DNA from: Actinomadura sp. DC4
GTDB lineage: Bacteria > Actinomycetota > Actinomycetes > Streptosporangiales > Streptosporangiaceae
Length of the DNA: 64,000 nucleotides
Assembly (NCBI RefSeq): GCF_030406325.1
Contig: NZ_JAUEQY010000045.1
Location: 1 to 64,000 of the forward strand
Reading direction: 5' to 3'
This document shows positions 34,699-45,644 of the stretch, in pieces. Below the pieces are notes generated by a model. The model was not told where the DNA came from. It did no database searches and saw only the letters and a program-made list of their open reading frames with translations. The first letter of the stretch is position 1. Every line of letters starts with the position of its first letter. The translations under genes and the position numbers were made by a program.

Positions 34699-35565
34699 AT
34701 GGCGCGATACTCCCGGCTTCGGCGGATTCAGCGGCTCGACCCCGAGCGCGACTACCAGGAGATCTACCGGCTGAGCGCGGAGTACGAGTTCCCCTGGGAG
34801 GTCACCCGGGCGCTCGAGCTGGCGCTGTTCCGCACCTACGCGGTGCCCTCGATCGGCGGCCTGCTCGACCGCACCGGTGAGTTCACCGACCGGGGGCAAA
34901 AGCGCTACGACGACACCGTCGTCCTGCTGTACGAGACGACGCGCGACGGCGGCATGGACTCCACCCAGGGCCGGGCCGCGGTCCGCCGGATGAACAAGAT
35001 CCACGGCCGCTATCCGATCAGCAACGACGACTTCCTGTACGTCCTGTCGACGTTCGTGGTCGTGCCGGTGCGCTGGATCTCAAAGTACGGCTGGCGGCCC
35101 TACAGCCGGCACGAGGTACGGGCCACGGTCAACAACTTCCGCCACATGGGCCGTCTCATGGGGCTGAAGGGCGTCCCGCGCACCTACGAGGAGTTCTCCT
35201 CGCTCATGGACGACTACGAGCGCAAGCACTACGCCTACAGCGAGCCGAACCGGCGGGTGGCCGAGGCGACGATCGCGATCTTCCAGGGCTGGTTCCCCCG
35301 CTTCGCCCGGCCGCTCGCGCGCCAGGGCGTGCTCGCCATGACCGACGCGCCCCTGCGGCAGGCCCTCGGCCTTGGAAGCGCGCCGCGCGCGATGGAGGTC
35401 GCCGCGGACCGGGGGCTGCGCGCCCGCGCGCTGCTCGTACGGCTGATGCCCGCCCGCCCGGAGTTCCTGCCGAAGCGGCCGCGGCCGCGCACCTACCCCG
35501 GCGGCTACACGCTCGGCGAGCTCGGACCGGCCTGGGCCTGCGAGCACGCGGCACGGGCCCACTGA
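34699..35565 (+). CDS. Oxygenase MpaB-family (DUF2236) protein
   Basis: The 288-residue helical protein of the MpaB/latex-clearing-like DUF2236 family begins YSRLRRIQRLDPERDYQEIYRLSAEYEFPWEVTRALELALFRTYAVPSI. It has the conserved RRMNKIHGRYPISNDDFLYVLSTFVVVPVRW with the candidate haem-related His, and a second region GLKGVPRTYEEFSSLMDDYE. Family members are b-type haem oxygenases or proteins of unknown activity. GGAGG precedes ATG 34699. Three tandem 12-bp repeats follow its stop directly. Confidence 0.85.
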   Translation: MARYSRLRRIQRLDPERDYQEIYRLSAEYEFPWEVTRALELALFRTYAVPSIGGLLDRTGEFTDRGQKRYDDTVVLLYETTRDGGMDSTQGRAAVRRMNKIHGRYPISNDDFLYVLSTFVVVPVRWISKYGWRPYSRHEVRATVNNFRHMGRLMGLKGVPRTYEEFSSLMDDYERKHYAYSEPNRRVAEATIAIFQGWFPRFARPLARQGVLAMTDAPLRQALGLGSAPRAMEVAADRGLRARALLVRLMPARPEFLPKRPRPRTYPGGYTLGELGPAWACEHAARAH

Positions 35566-35601
35566 TCAGTCCTCGACTCAGTCCTCGACTCAGTCCTCGA
35601 C
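35566..35601. repeat. Three tandem copies of a 12-bp unit carrying the lutC stop
   Basis: TCAGTCCTCGAC is repeated exactly three times (35566-35577, 35578-35589, 35590-35601). Read on the minus strand the unit is GTCGAGGACTGA, the last three codons (Val-Glu-Asp) and stop of lutC, so the gene has two in-frame spare copies of its own ending. Slippage duplication is the simple explanation. Confidence 0.9.
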
Positions 35602-36177
35602 GATGAGGATCTCCAGCGTCCGCCCCTCCGGCGGGCCGCTGATCCAGCTCAGCGGGTGGTACGGGTCGAGGCGCCGGACCGCCTCCGGCACGGTGCCCAC
35701 GATCTGGTCGGCGTGCACGACGCACAGGTGGTGGCGCGGGATCAGGGTGAGCGCGCGGCGCCCCTGCCCGCGCCCGCCGTCGAGCACGACGGTGCCGGTC
35801 TCGGCGATGGCGAGCGCGCAGCCGGTGACCACGCCGTCCATCTCGGCCAGCGCGGCCGGGTCGAGCGGCGGGTCGTCGGCGAGCGGGCGCACTCCGTCTA
35901 GGCCGGTGAGCCAGGCGCGTGGCAGGTCGGCGGGGACCGCGACGCGCTTGGCCTCGCGCGCCCACAGCATGGCGGCCATCGCGACGGCCAGCTCGTCGGC
36001 GGCCACGTGGCGTACGGCGGCCTGCCCCGCCGCGACCCGCTCGCCGAACCGCGCGATCACGTCGCCGCGCGCCAGCTCCGAGTGCCGCCGGTAGCCGCGC
36101 GGCACGGGGACGCCGCAGCCGTCCCGGCCGGGAGCGGCGGCGCGCACCCGGCGCAGGATCTCCTCGCGCGCGCTCAT
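35590..36177 (-). CDS. lutC: LutC, lactate utilisation protein C
   Basis: The 195-residue LUD-domain protein is a subunit of the LutABC L-lactate oxidation complex. It begins SAREEILRRVRAA and contains the conserved GVVTGCALAIAETGTVVLDGG and LIPRHHLCVVHADQIVGTVPEAV. ATG 36177 overlaps the lutB stop (ATGA). The last codons are triplicated downstream. Together the three proteins oxidise lactate to pyruvate through Fe-S centres on the cytoplasmic side. Confidence 0.92.
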   Translation of the reverse strand: MSAREEILRRVRAAAPGRDGCGVPVPRGYRRHSELARGDVIARFGERVAAGQAAVRHVAADELAVAMAAMLWAREAKRVAVPADLPRAWLTGLDGVRPLADDPPLDPAALAEMDGVVTGCALAIAETGTVVLDGGRGQGRRALTLIPRHHLCVVHADQIVGTVPEAVRRLDPYHPLSWISGPPEGRTLEILIVED

Positions 36178-37319
36178 CGCGCGCGCCACCAGGCGCGGAA
36201 GGTCTGGCGGGGCGGCGCGGGCAGGTCGCGGGCGTCGGTCCACTTGCCCAGCAGGCCCGGCAGCCGGCGGATCTTCCCGTCGCGCGCGAGTAACCGCGCC
36301 CAGCGCGCCCGGCGCACGAGGGTGCGCTCGTAGCGGCGCTGGTCGGCCATGCTCCACGCGACGCCGCGCATCAGCAGCAGCTCGGGCGTCGGCACCGGAC
36401 GGGCGCGGCGCGACTCCACGACGCGCCCGCGCAGGTGCGCGAGCAGCCCGGGAATGTCGATCTTCACCGGGCACACGTCGCCGCAGGCGCCGCACAGCGT
36501 CGAGGCGAACGGGAGCGAGGCCGCCAGCGGCGCCTCGACGCCGTGGACCTGCGGGGTGAGCACCGCGCCGATCGGCCCGGGGCGGCCCGGGGAGTAGGGG
36601 CGCGGCCCGGCGCGCTCGAAGACCGGGCACACGTCGCTGCAGGCCGAGCAGTGCACGCACCGCAGCGCCTCCCGCCCGACGGGGTCGGCCAGCACCTTCG
36701 TACGGCCGTTGTCGACCAGCACGAGCTCGAACTCTCCCGTGCGGGTCGCGACGGCCGGGTGCATCGGGCGGCCGGCGCCCGCGCGGGACAGCAGCTGGAG
36801 CAGCACCTCCAGGTCGGCCCAGTCCGGCACCATGTCCTCCAGGCCCGCCACCACGACCAGCGCGGCGGGGAAGGTAAGGCCCTCGCCGCGGTCGGCGACG
36901 ACGAGCGTGCCCGTCTCGGCCACCAGGAACCCGGCCCCGACGACGGCCGCCTTGGTGTGCGGGCCGGGCTCGCCGCCCGCCAGGCCGATCTCGTCGGTGA
37001 CGTCGGAACGGACGAGCGCGGCCTCGGTGTCGGCCGGGAGCAGGCGATGGACGATCCGGCGCGCCTCGCCGGCGTCGCGGGCCCAGTGCACGTGCCCGCC
37101 CTCGTCGAGCACCGCGGCCTCGAGCGCCTCCAGATGGGTGCCGAGGTCGCCGAGCGTGCGGTCGCGGATCGCCGCGCCCGCCTCGCGCAGGAGCTCCCAG
37201 TCGGGCGCCTCCTTGACCGCCTCCGTGCGGCGCGCCCGCGCGTCGGCCGCCGCACGGCGCCGGACGCGGCGGCCACGGGGGTCGCCGAGCTCGGGCCGGG
37301 CCGCGTCGGAGAACCTCAT
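36174..37319 (-). CDS. lutB: LutB, iron-sulfur subunit of the lactate oxidation complex (internally shortened)
   Basis: The 381-residue LUD-domain and double 4Fe-4S protein has the cluster motifs CVHCSACSDVCPV and CGACGDVCPV, and the conserved FLVAETGTLVVADRGEG and KWTDARDLPAP..TFRAWW. Relatives have about 470 residues. Here the stretch after VRSDVTDEIGL jumps straight to the AETGTL block, so about 70-75 residues that normally contain ETDLGEYI and SHI.AP.HK are missing, without a frameshift. Stops and starts overlap with lutA and lutC. Function is likely but not certain given the deletion. Confidence 0.88.
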   Translation of the reverse strand: MRFSDAARPELGDPRGRRVRRRAAADARARRTEAVKEAPDWELLREAGAAIRDRTLGDLGTHLEALEAAVLDEGGHVHWARDAGEARRIVHRLLPADTEAALVRSDVTDEIGLAGGEPGPHTKAAVVGAGFLVAETGTLVVADRGEGLTFPAALVVVAGLEDMVPDWADLEVLLQLLSRAGAGRPMHPAVATRTGEFELVLVDNGRTKVLADPVGREALRCVHCSACSDVCPVFERAGPRPYSPGRPGPIGAVLTPQVHGVEAPLAASLPFASTLCGACGDVCPVKIDIPGLLAHLRGRVVESRRARPVPTPELLLMRGVAWSMADQRRYERTLVRRARWARLLARDGKIRRLPGLLGKWTDARDLPAPPRQTFRAWWRAR

Positions 37320-38083
37320 GGCACGTCCGTCCGCGGTGCAATATCGGATGACCGAAAAGCGGCCGGAATGTCGGCCCGTTCGCCCGTGCCGAGCCCCGAC
37401 GCGAGGATCTCGGCGAGGTGCACGGCGCGTACGCCGCTGCGCAGACGGGACAGCGCACCGCCGATGTGGGTGAGGCAGGAGTCGTCGGTGGCGCACACGA
37501 CGTCGGCGCCGGTCTCGTGGATCCGCGCGATCGTGTCGGCGACCATCGCCACCGACATGTCGGCGTTCTTCATCGCGAAGGCTCCGCCGAATCCGCAGCA
37601 CTCGCCGGCGTCGGGCAGCTCGGCGAGCTCCAGATCGCGGACCGCGCGCAGGAGCCGCAGCGGCCGGTCGCCCACACCGAGCGCGCGCAGCGACTGGCAC
37701 GTCGGCTGGTAGGTCACCCGGTGCGGGTAGGACGCGCCGACGTCGGTGACGCCCAGCACGTCGATGAGCAGCTCGGACAGCTCGCAGACGGGTAACCCGG
37801 CCAGGGCCGGGTCCATGCGCGGATAGGCCGTCCGCACCGTGGCGGCGCACGAGGCGGACGGGGTCACGACCACGTCGTGACCGCGGAAGATCTCGGCGAA
37901 CCGGCGCGCGAGCGCGGTCGCCTCCGGGTGGTATCCGGTGGTCCAGTGCAGTTGACCGCAGCAGGTCTGCGCCGCCTCGAAGGTGACCTCGTGTCCGAGG
38001 TGTTCGAGCAGACCGACGACGGCCCGTCCGGTGGCGGGAAACAGCGCATCCCCCCAGCACGTGACGAACACGGCGATGCGCAC
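37316..38083 (-). CDS. lutA: LutA, CCG-domain subunit of the lactate oxidation complex
   Basis: The 255-residue protein has two cysteine-rich CCG domains: QTCCGQ...GY and GECCGFGGAFAMKN. The motif usually written HDSCHxLR appears as QPTCQSLR, keeping the Cys but losing both His. It is the first gene of lutABC, starting at GTG 38083 with GGGGAG five bases upstream. Regulation is likely from the 309-bp region before it; no GntR or IclR regulator is adjacent. Confidence 0.9.
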   Translation of the reverse strand: MRIAVFVTCWGDALFPATGRAVVGLLEHLGHEVTFEAAQTCCGQLHWTTGYHPEATALARRFAEIFRGHDVVVTPSASCAATVRTAYPRMDPALAGLPVCELSELLIDVLGVTDVGASYPHRVTYQPTCQSLRALGVGDRPLRLLRAVRDLELAELPDAGECCGFGGAFAMKNADMSVAMVADTIARIHETGADVVCATDDSCLTHIGGALSRLRSGVRAVHLAEILASGLGTGERADIPAAFRSSDIAPRTDVP

Positions 38084-38392
38084 GCGGGCTCCCCTTCCCT
38101 CCGACGCAGTACAGCATCCTAGGGCGGAGATTCAAGACTGATCATGGAAACTCGAACAGAGTCGCGGTCTGCACCAAGAGTTGTTCTTTGGCCGTTATTG
38201 ATGCGAGTGTGGACCGATAAGCCGTAAAGTGATCTGTGTCACCGGTGAGTACTGGGAGGCGAAGGGGCCAACTGGAAAACCCCCCGGCCGTGCTATGTCG
38301 CCGCGAGGTGAACCACAGCACACTTGACAACGTCTCACTGGAAGAGACACACACCGCACATCGACCCAGTAGTCAAGACCGGAGGCACGCGG
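38084..38392. promoter_or_regulatory. Divergent lutA/DUF5999 promoter region
   Basis: No gene is supported in these 309 bp. TAGGAT on the minus strand (about 38117-38122) may be the lutA -10. On the plus strand TTGACA (about 38322-38327) lies about 70 bp before the DUF5999 ATG, but no good -10 stands 17 bp on. GGAGG precedes 38393. Confidence 0.35.
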
Positions 38393-38596
38393 ATGTGCCA
38401 ACATCAGCCGCCATGTCCTAACGCGACGGCGCGTGACCGTGAGGCCGCACGCACCGTCACGTGTCACCCCGAACAAGGGTGGAGTCTCCTCTGCAACGGC
38501 ATCGTGCTGTTCGAGGACACTGGCGAGCTGCTTCCTGACGGGGAAATCATCGCTCCACACCGACCGACGGACCTTCCTGCTCCATCGGCGGCCTGA
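38393..38596 (+). CDS. DUF5999 family small protein
   Basis: The 67-residue protein has the diagnostic start MCQHQPPCPNATARDREAA and core HPEQGWSLLCNGIVLFEDTGELLPDG. The family is small, widespread in Streptomyces and relatives, and of unknown function; the N-terminal Cys-X-His-X3-Cys cluster may bind metal. GGAGG eight bases before the ATG fixes the start. The gene appears monocistronic. Confidence 0.92.
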   Translation: MCQHQPPCPNATARDREAARTVTCHPEQGWSLLCNGIVLFEDTGELLPDGEIIAPHRPTDLPAPSAA

Positions 38597-38650
38597 CTCG
38601 TTCCTCGTTCACGGGGGACTAGTTCTTTCAGGTGATCATCCTCGGGGGAT

Positions 38651-39259
38651 TCAGCTCTGACCGCTCCACCGACCCAGCCACTCGGCTGCGACCGCTCCGA
38701 CCCTTGACGGGTTTCGGGCGAGATCGTGCCGCTCCCCTGTCGCGACGTGCACGCACGTCGCGTCGGCCGGATCCGGGACTCCGAACGGGTCGCGGTCGCC
38801 GTTGACGACCACGACCTCCACTCCCGCGCCGCGCAGCTCGCCCTCTCTCGTCTTCGCCGGGTTCCACGGCGGACGTAGCGGGAACGCCAGCGCGAGCACG
38901 CCGCGCGCGCCGGCCTTCAGTGCCGTACGGCACGCCACCCGGGCTCCGTTGCTGCGCCCGCACTGGATCAGCGGCACGTCGCCGAACGGCTCACGTACCT
39001 GCGCGACGACGCGCAGCCACGCCTCGTCCTGCCCGTCCGCCGCCCCCGGCGAGCGCCGGCCCGCCAGGCGGTAGGGCTGTGTGACCCCGGCCACCGCGCC
39101 GCCCAGCCGTAGCGCCTCCTCGCGCACGGCGAGCAGGTCGGGCGCGTCCACCCCGCCGTTCGAGCCGTGGGTGAGGAACAGCAGGAACGCCGCGTCCTCG
39201 CGGTCTGGCGGATGGTCCAGCGCGACCTCGGCCGGCCCGGCCGGCGTCACGATCTCCAC
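38651..39259 (-). CDS. Alpha/beta-hydrolase fold protein (TEX30/KANSL3-like)
   Basis: The 202-residue compact hydrolase shows the strand-loop FLLFLTHGSNGGVDAPDL, the nucleophile elbow CGRSNGARVAC (GRSNG with Ser), the acid region VVVVNGDRDPFG, and the late His in GERHDLA. This is the short bacterial family related to TEX30/KANSL3. The substrate is unknown. The start is GTG 39259. It is divergent from the PPOX-type oxidoreductase (84 bp gap). Confidence 0.85.
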   Translation of the reverse strand: MEIVTPAGPAEVALDHPPDREDAAFLLFLTHGSNGGVDAPDLLAVREEALRLGGAVAGVTQPYRLAGRRSPGAADGQDEAWLRVVAQVREPFGDVPLIQCGRSNGARVACRTALKAGARGVLALAFPLRPPWNPAKTREGELRGAGVEVVVVNGDRDPFGVPDPADATCVHVATGERHDLARNPSRVGAVAAEWLGRWSGQS

Positions 39260-39343
39260 GTCGGCTCCATGTCACGCACCGTACTACCCCAGGTCCGGCC
39301 GCTCGCCGGTGCGGCCCGCCGCCGTACGGGACACAATGTGATC

Positions 39344-39772
39344 ATGGCTGCGAAGATGACCACGGATGAGTGGCGGGCGTTCGTCTCGGCGGGGACGCGT
39401 ACGGGCAAGGTCGGGGTCACCACCGGCGACGGCGCGCCGCACGTCACCCCCATCTGGTTCCTGCTCGACGGCGACGACCTCGTCTTCACCACGGACAAGT
39501 CGGGCGCCAAGGGCGTCGCCCTGCGTCGCGATCCGCGCGTCAGCCTGTGCGTGGACGACGACGAGCCGCCGTACTCCTTCGTCGCGCTGTGGGGCACCGC
39601 GTCGCTGTCGTCGGACCCCGGTGAGCTGCGGCGCTGGGCGACCGCGCTCGGCGGGCGTTACATGGGCGCCGAGCGCGCCGAGGAGTTCGGCACGCGCAAC
39701 GGCGTGGCCGGCGAGCTGCTCGTCCGCGTACGGATCACCAAGGTGGTCGCGCTGCGGGACATCGCCGACTGA
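39344..39772 (+). CDS. PPOX-class F420-dependent oxidoreductase
   Basis: The 142-residue split-barrel flavin/F420 protein has the family N-terminus MTTDEWRAFVSAGTRTGKVGVTTGDGAPHVTPIWFLLDGDDLVFTT, the basic KGVALRRDPRVSLCVDD and a C-terminal VRVRITKVVALRDIAD. Such enzymes reduce biliverdins, quinones or unsaturated lactones with F420H2. ATG 39344 is chosen; GTG 39338 is in frame. It abuts the convergent TPR gene with no spacer. Confidence 0.9.
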   Translation: MAAKMTTDEWRAFVSAGTRTGKVGVTTGDGAPHVTPIWFLLDGDDLVFTTDKSGAKGVALRRDPRVSLCVDDDEPPYSFVALWGTASLSSDPGELRRWATALGGRYMGAERAEEFGTRNGVAGELLVRVRITKVVALRDIAD

Positions 39773-40903
39773 TCACTCGCCCTCGGGCCAGTTGGAGGGC
39801 AGCGCGGGTGGCCGCGGGTCCGCGGCCTCGCCGAGCCGCGCGTCGAAGCTCTCGCGCAGGGCCTCTCCCCAGGGGTAGCCGGCGGGGACGCCGACGAGCT
39901 GCTCGAGCAGGTCGCGGACGTCTTCGGGCAGGCCGTCCGTGCCCTCCGCGTAGCGCATGGCGGCCAGCGCGTAGATGTGGTCGAGCGCGCCGAACACCTC
40001 ACCGGTCAGCACCGGGAGTGCGCCCGCGCGCAGCGCGGCCTCGATGTCGTCCTCCCACCACAGGTGCTCGCCGCCGTCCGCGGCGAACGTGCGCCGCAGC
40101 CGGGCGCGTACGTGCTCGCCGAGCTCGGGGTCGGCCAGGCCGCGGCGCCACACCTCCTGCGCCGACTCGTCACGGCCGCGCAGCGGGAGCGTGCGCGCCA
40201 GCAGCTCGATGGCGAGCGGCACGACCTCCGGGTCGGCCTCGTCGGTCGGCGTGACGCTGCCGAAGGCCGCGATCGCCTGCTCCAGGTGGGCGATGCCGAG
40301 GTTGACCGCGAGACGCGCGTGCGTCTGCGGGTCCTGCTTTCGGTCGAACACCTCCAGCGCGCCGTCGAGGGCGCGCTGGGCCCGCGCGGGCTCGCCCCAG
40401 TCGAGCAGCCGCAGCGCGAGGTCGTGCGCGGCGACCGGGGCGAAGCGCTCGTCGCGGGTGGCGATGACGCGCTCCCACCATTCGCAGGCCTGCGCCGCGT
40501 CGCCGTCCTCGTCGGCCAGCTGCGCGAGCGCGAGCAGGGCGGGCGGCAGGTAGGCGGCGTTGCCGAAGTCGACGACGGCCTGCCAGGCCTCCCGCGCCGC
40601 ATCGCGTTCGCCGGAGCGCTCCCACGACAGCGCCAGGTGGTAGGCGGCGCGCGCGCCGTACTCCGGATCGCGGGTCTCGATCGCGACCCGGTCGGCCGCG
40701 CGGGCGCCGTCATGGTCGCCGGTGCCTTCGAGCACGACCGCCAGGCCGAGGGCCGCCTGCGCCCGTTCGGAGTCCTCGCCGGTCTCCAGCACTTCGCGGA
40801 ACAGCTCGGCGGCCTGGTCGAACCGGCCACCCTCCGCGTGCCCACGTGCCTCGTCGAGGCGGGTGGACGGACTCGCGGCCGTCTCGTCCGGCGGGGTCGT
40901 CAT
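39773..40903 (-). CDS. Tetratricopeptide-repeat protein
   Basis: The 376-residue soluble protein is built of helical repeats. TPR-like units include DEARGHAEGGRFDQAAELFREVLETGEDSERAQAALGLAVVLEGTGD and AAYHLALSWERSGERDAAREAWQAVVDFG, and DDGDAAQACEWWERVIAT also fits. The C-terminal third is different, with LWWEDDIEAALRAGALPVLTGEVFGALDHIYALAAMRY. No catalytic motif is visible; an adaptor or scaffold role is likely. ATG 40903 overlaps the stop of a 25-codon ORF (ATGA) and has GGAG upstream. Confidence 0.85.
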   Translation of the reverse strand: MTTPPDETAASPSTRLDEARGHAEGGRFDQAAELFREVLETGEDSERAQAALGLAVVLEGTGDHDGARAADRVAIETRDPEYGARAAYHLALSWERSGERDAAREAWQAVVDFGNAAYLPPALLALAQLADEDGDAAQACEWWERVIATRDERFAPVAAHDLALRLLDWGEPARAQRALDGALEVFDRKQDPQTHARLAVNLGIAHLEQAIAAFGSVTPTDEADPEVVPLAIELLARTLPLRGRDESAQEVWRRGLADPELGEHVRARLRRTFAADGGEHLWWEDDIEAALRAGALPVLTGEVFGALDHIYALAAMRYAEGTDGLPEDVRDLLEQLVGVPAGYPWGEALRESFDARLGEAADPRPPALPSNWPEGE

Positions 40904-40977
40904 GACTCGCTCCAGCTCTGGGGGGTCCCGTCGCCGGACGTGTTCACCGGCGCCTCACAGGCGTCGTTCGCACTCAT
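40900..40977 (-). CDS. 25-codon ORF coupled to the TPR gene
   Basis: A short frame starting at ATG 40977 with AAGGG nine bases upstream encodes MSANDACEAPVNTSGDGTPQ and five more residues, and its TGA overlaps the TPR start (ATGA). It is hydrophilic with a single Cys. It could be a leader peptide, a genuine microprotein or a translation-coupling ORF. Stop-start overlap and ribosome-binding site are the only evidence. Confidence 0.45.
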   Translation of the reverse strand: MSANDACEAPVNTSGDGTPQSWSES

Positions 40978-41642
40978 TTCCGTGCCCTTGGGGGTAGGCG
41001 GCGTGTGGGACGAGCCTAACGGGACGAAGGCCGTCAAGTCCCGCAGCGCCGCGGCCATGTCCGGCACGGGCCACCGAGAACCGCCGCCGCCGTACGGTGA
41101 AGGGAGGTGTCCCGGGCCGGTGCGCGGACTTCGCGGCCACGACCGCCCGCGGCGACCGGTCCGCGGTCGGCCGCCGGCCCGACCGCGAGGCGGACGCAAG
41201 CCCGTCGACCGCGGCCGCCCGCTCACGGCCGCCGTCGGGCGGGGCGTGAGACCCTCGCGCCGCCGCATGCGGACGCCCGGGACCAACGCCGCAGGCTGAC
41301 CGCGGCCACCCCGTACGCGCGGGTGGCCTTCCGACCCCTGCAGCGCGCGGTCGGGAATCGAGCGGGCTGCCGCGACCCGTCGCGCCGCCGCACGGGGAGG
41401 ACCCGGACGCCGCAGGCCGAAGGCCACCGGCGCGTACAGGGTGACGGCGGTCTTGGCCGTGATCAGCGCGGCGCCGCGGGAGTCGCTCAGGGCGGCCTCC
41501 GCCGGCGTGAGGTCGCCGCCGCGCCGCGCCGGCCAGACCCATCCGCCCTCGGCCCGGCGCGCGCGGTCTCGATCGTCCGCGAGGCGCGCTGCTCCGTACG
41601 CCGGGCCGGGATCCCCGGAGGGCCCGGCCCGGCGGCGCGCGG
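40978..41642. other. 665-bp region without a supported gene
   Basis: Long frames here are Arg/Pro/Gly-rich and look like shadows. One minus-strand frame is gene-like over a short stretch (GGDLTPAEAALSDSRGAAL then ITAKTAVTLYAPVAFGLRR, about 41505-41410), but it has no family match I recognise and no start with a ribosome-binding site. It may be a decayed gene. The gcvP terminator occupies 41599-41634. Confidence 0.5.
41599..41634 (-). terminator. Hairpin terminator of gcvP
   Basis: CGCCGGGCCGGG (41599-41610) and CCCGGCCCGGCG (41623-41634) form a perfect 12-bp stem with a 12-nt loop, nine bases beyond the gcvP stop. Confidence 0.8.
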
Positions 41643-44477
<2,835 letters not shown>

Positions 44478-44545
44478 CGGGAGCCTTCCAGAGAGGGCGG
44501 GCGCGGGCACCACCGGGCATGCCGATGGCCGGTCTCCCCCTCTGT

Positions 44546-44732
44546 CACCTGGACCTGAGAGCTTCGCCGCGGTTGCCGCGGCTTGCACCTTCGGTGAGGG
44601 CAGGCGGCCGGATGACCGCGAACCCCGCTTTCCAGAGGTGCCTGGCCCACGCGGTCCTTTTGCCTGAGAGGTTCCGGGGAGGTTTGCTCCTTCGGCGCTC
44701 CGGCGCTGGCTGTGCCGGAGTCTCTCCCGCGT
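44546..44732 (-). ncRNA. Tandem glycine riboswitch controlling gcvP
   Basis: Two glycine aptamers lie in the gcvP leader. Aptamer I (44732-44649) opens ACGCGGGAGAGACTCCGG, contains GCGCCGAAGGAGCAA and closes CTCTCAGGCAAAAGGACCGCGT, with ACGCGG/CCGCGT as P1. Aptamer II (44640-44546) opens CACCTCTGGAAAGC, contains CACCGAAGGTGCAA and closes CTCTCAGGTCCAGGTG, with CACCT/AGGTG as P1. About 70 bp separate it from the gcvP start. Glycine binding is expected to switch on expression. Confidence 0.93.
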
Positions 44733-44807
44733 GGGTTCGACGGCGATCTCCAGCCTACCGGAGGCTTGTTGCGCGAGCGTAAAGCGCTCGGCCGCCGTCC
44801 GAAAGGC

Positions 44808-45644
44808 TCAGCGCTCGACCGTGCGGTAGCGGTGGACCGCCAGCGGAGCGAAGATCATGATCAGTCCCACGGACCAGACCAGCGTCGCCGCGACCGGATG
44901 CTGCAGCGGCAGGGCGATGTGCCCGGACCGCGGCACGCCGGGGTTGCCGAACAGGTCGCGAGCCGCGGCGACGGCCGCGCTCACCGGGTTCCAGTCCGCG
45001 ATGGTCCGCAGCCAGGCCGGCATCCCCGCGGTGGGCACGAAGGAGTTGGACAGCATCGAGAACGGGAAGATCAGCGGCACCAGCTGGTCCGCCGTCTCCT
45101 CGTTCTTCACCAGCAGACCGAAAAGGACGCCGGCCCACGACAGGGCGTAGCGCATCAGGATCAGCAGGCCGAACGCGGCGAGCGCGGACAGGATGCCGTG
45201 GTGGATGCGCCAGCCGACCGCCAGGCCGCAGGCGGCCAGGATGACCATGCCGACGAGACCGACCAGGATGTCCGCTCCGACCTGCCCGAACGGCACGGCG
45301 GACCGGGCCATCGGCATCGAGCGGAAGCGGTCCATGACGCCCTTGGAGGCGTCGGTGGCGACCGCCATCATCGTGCTCATGAGGCTCGTGAGCGTGGTCA
45401 TGGCGAACAGCCCCGGCAGGAGGTACTCCCGGTAGTTCCCGCCGCCCGGCACCTTGATCGCACTTCCGAAGACATAGCCGAAGAGCACGATCATGATGGC
45501 CGGGAAGACGACCGCGCCGACGAGCTCGCCGGGCTGGGACTTGAGCTGGACGAGGTTGCGCCAGACCACGGTGGTGCCGTCCGCGAGCGCCCAGCGGACG
45601 CGGCCGGCCACGGTCGCCGGGGGTGCGGGGAGTTCGAACGCCAT
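44808..45644 (-). CDS. DrrB-like ABC-2 transporter permease
   Basis: The 278-residue permease has six hydrophobic segments of the ABC-2 type, starting LVGAVVFPAIMIVLFGYVFGSAI. It carries the conserved YREYLLPGLFAMTTLTSLMSTMMAVATDASKGVMDRFRSMPMARSAV, and later PLIFPFSMLSNSFVPTAGMPAWLRTIADWNPVS. It pairs with the ATPase upstream, whose stop overlaps its start by one base (TGATG). The pair is expected to export a drug or lipid-like metabolite. Confidence 0.93.
   Translation of the reverse strand: MAFELPAPPATVAGRVRWALADGTTVVWRNLVQLKSQPGELVGAVVFPAIMIVLFGYVFGSAIKVPGGGNYREYLLPGLFAMTTLTSLMSTMMAVATDASKGVMDRFRSMPMARSAVPFGQVGADILVGLVGMVILAACGLAVGWRIHHGILSALAAFGLLILMRYALSWAGVLFGLLVKNEETADQLVPLIFPFSMLSNSFVPTAGMPAWLRTIADWNPVSAAVAAARDLFGNPGVPRSGHIALPLQHPVAATLVWSVGLIMIFAPLAVHRYRTVER

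Noticed and set aside
35590-37458. 622-codon minus frame as a single LutC-containing fusion
   Set aside because: Only the last 195 codons encode LutC; the rest is antiframe sequence of lutB, which is clearly coding in another frame.
38142-38560. Short minus-strand frames opposite DUF5999
   Set aside because: They lack ribosome-binding sites and family similarity and overlap a well-supported gene or its promoter.
40978-41642. Minus-strand frame with a locally gene-like stretch (about 41505-41410)
   Set aside because: No recognised family, no start with a ribosome-binding site and low-complexity Arg/Pro/Gly sequence on both sides; at best a decayed gene.
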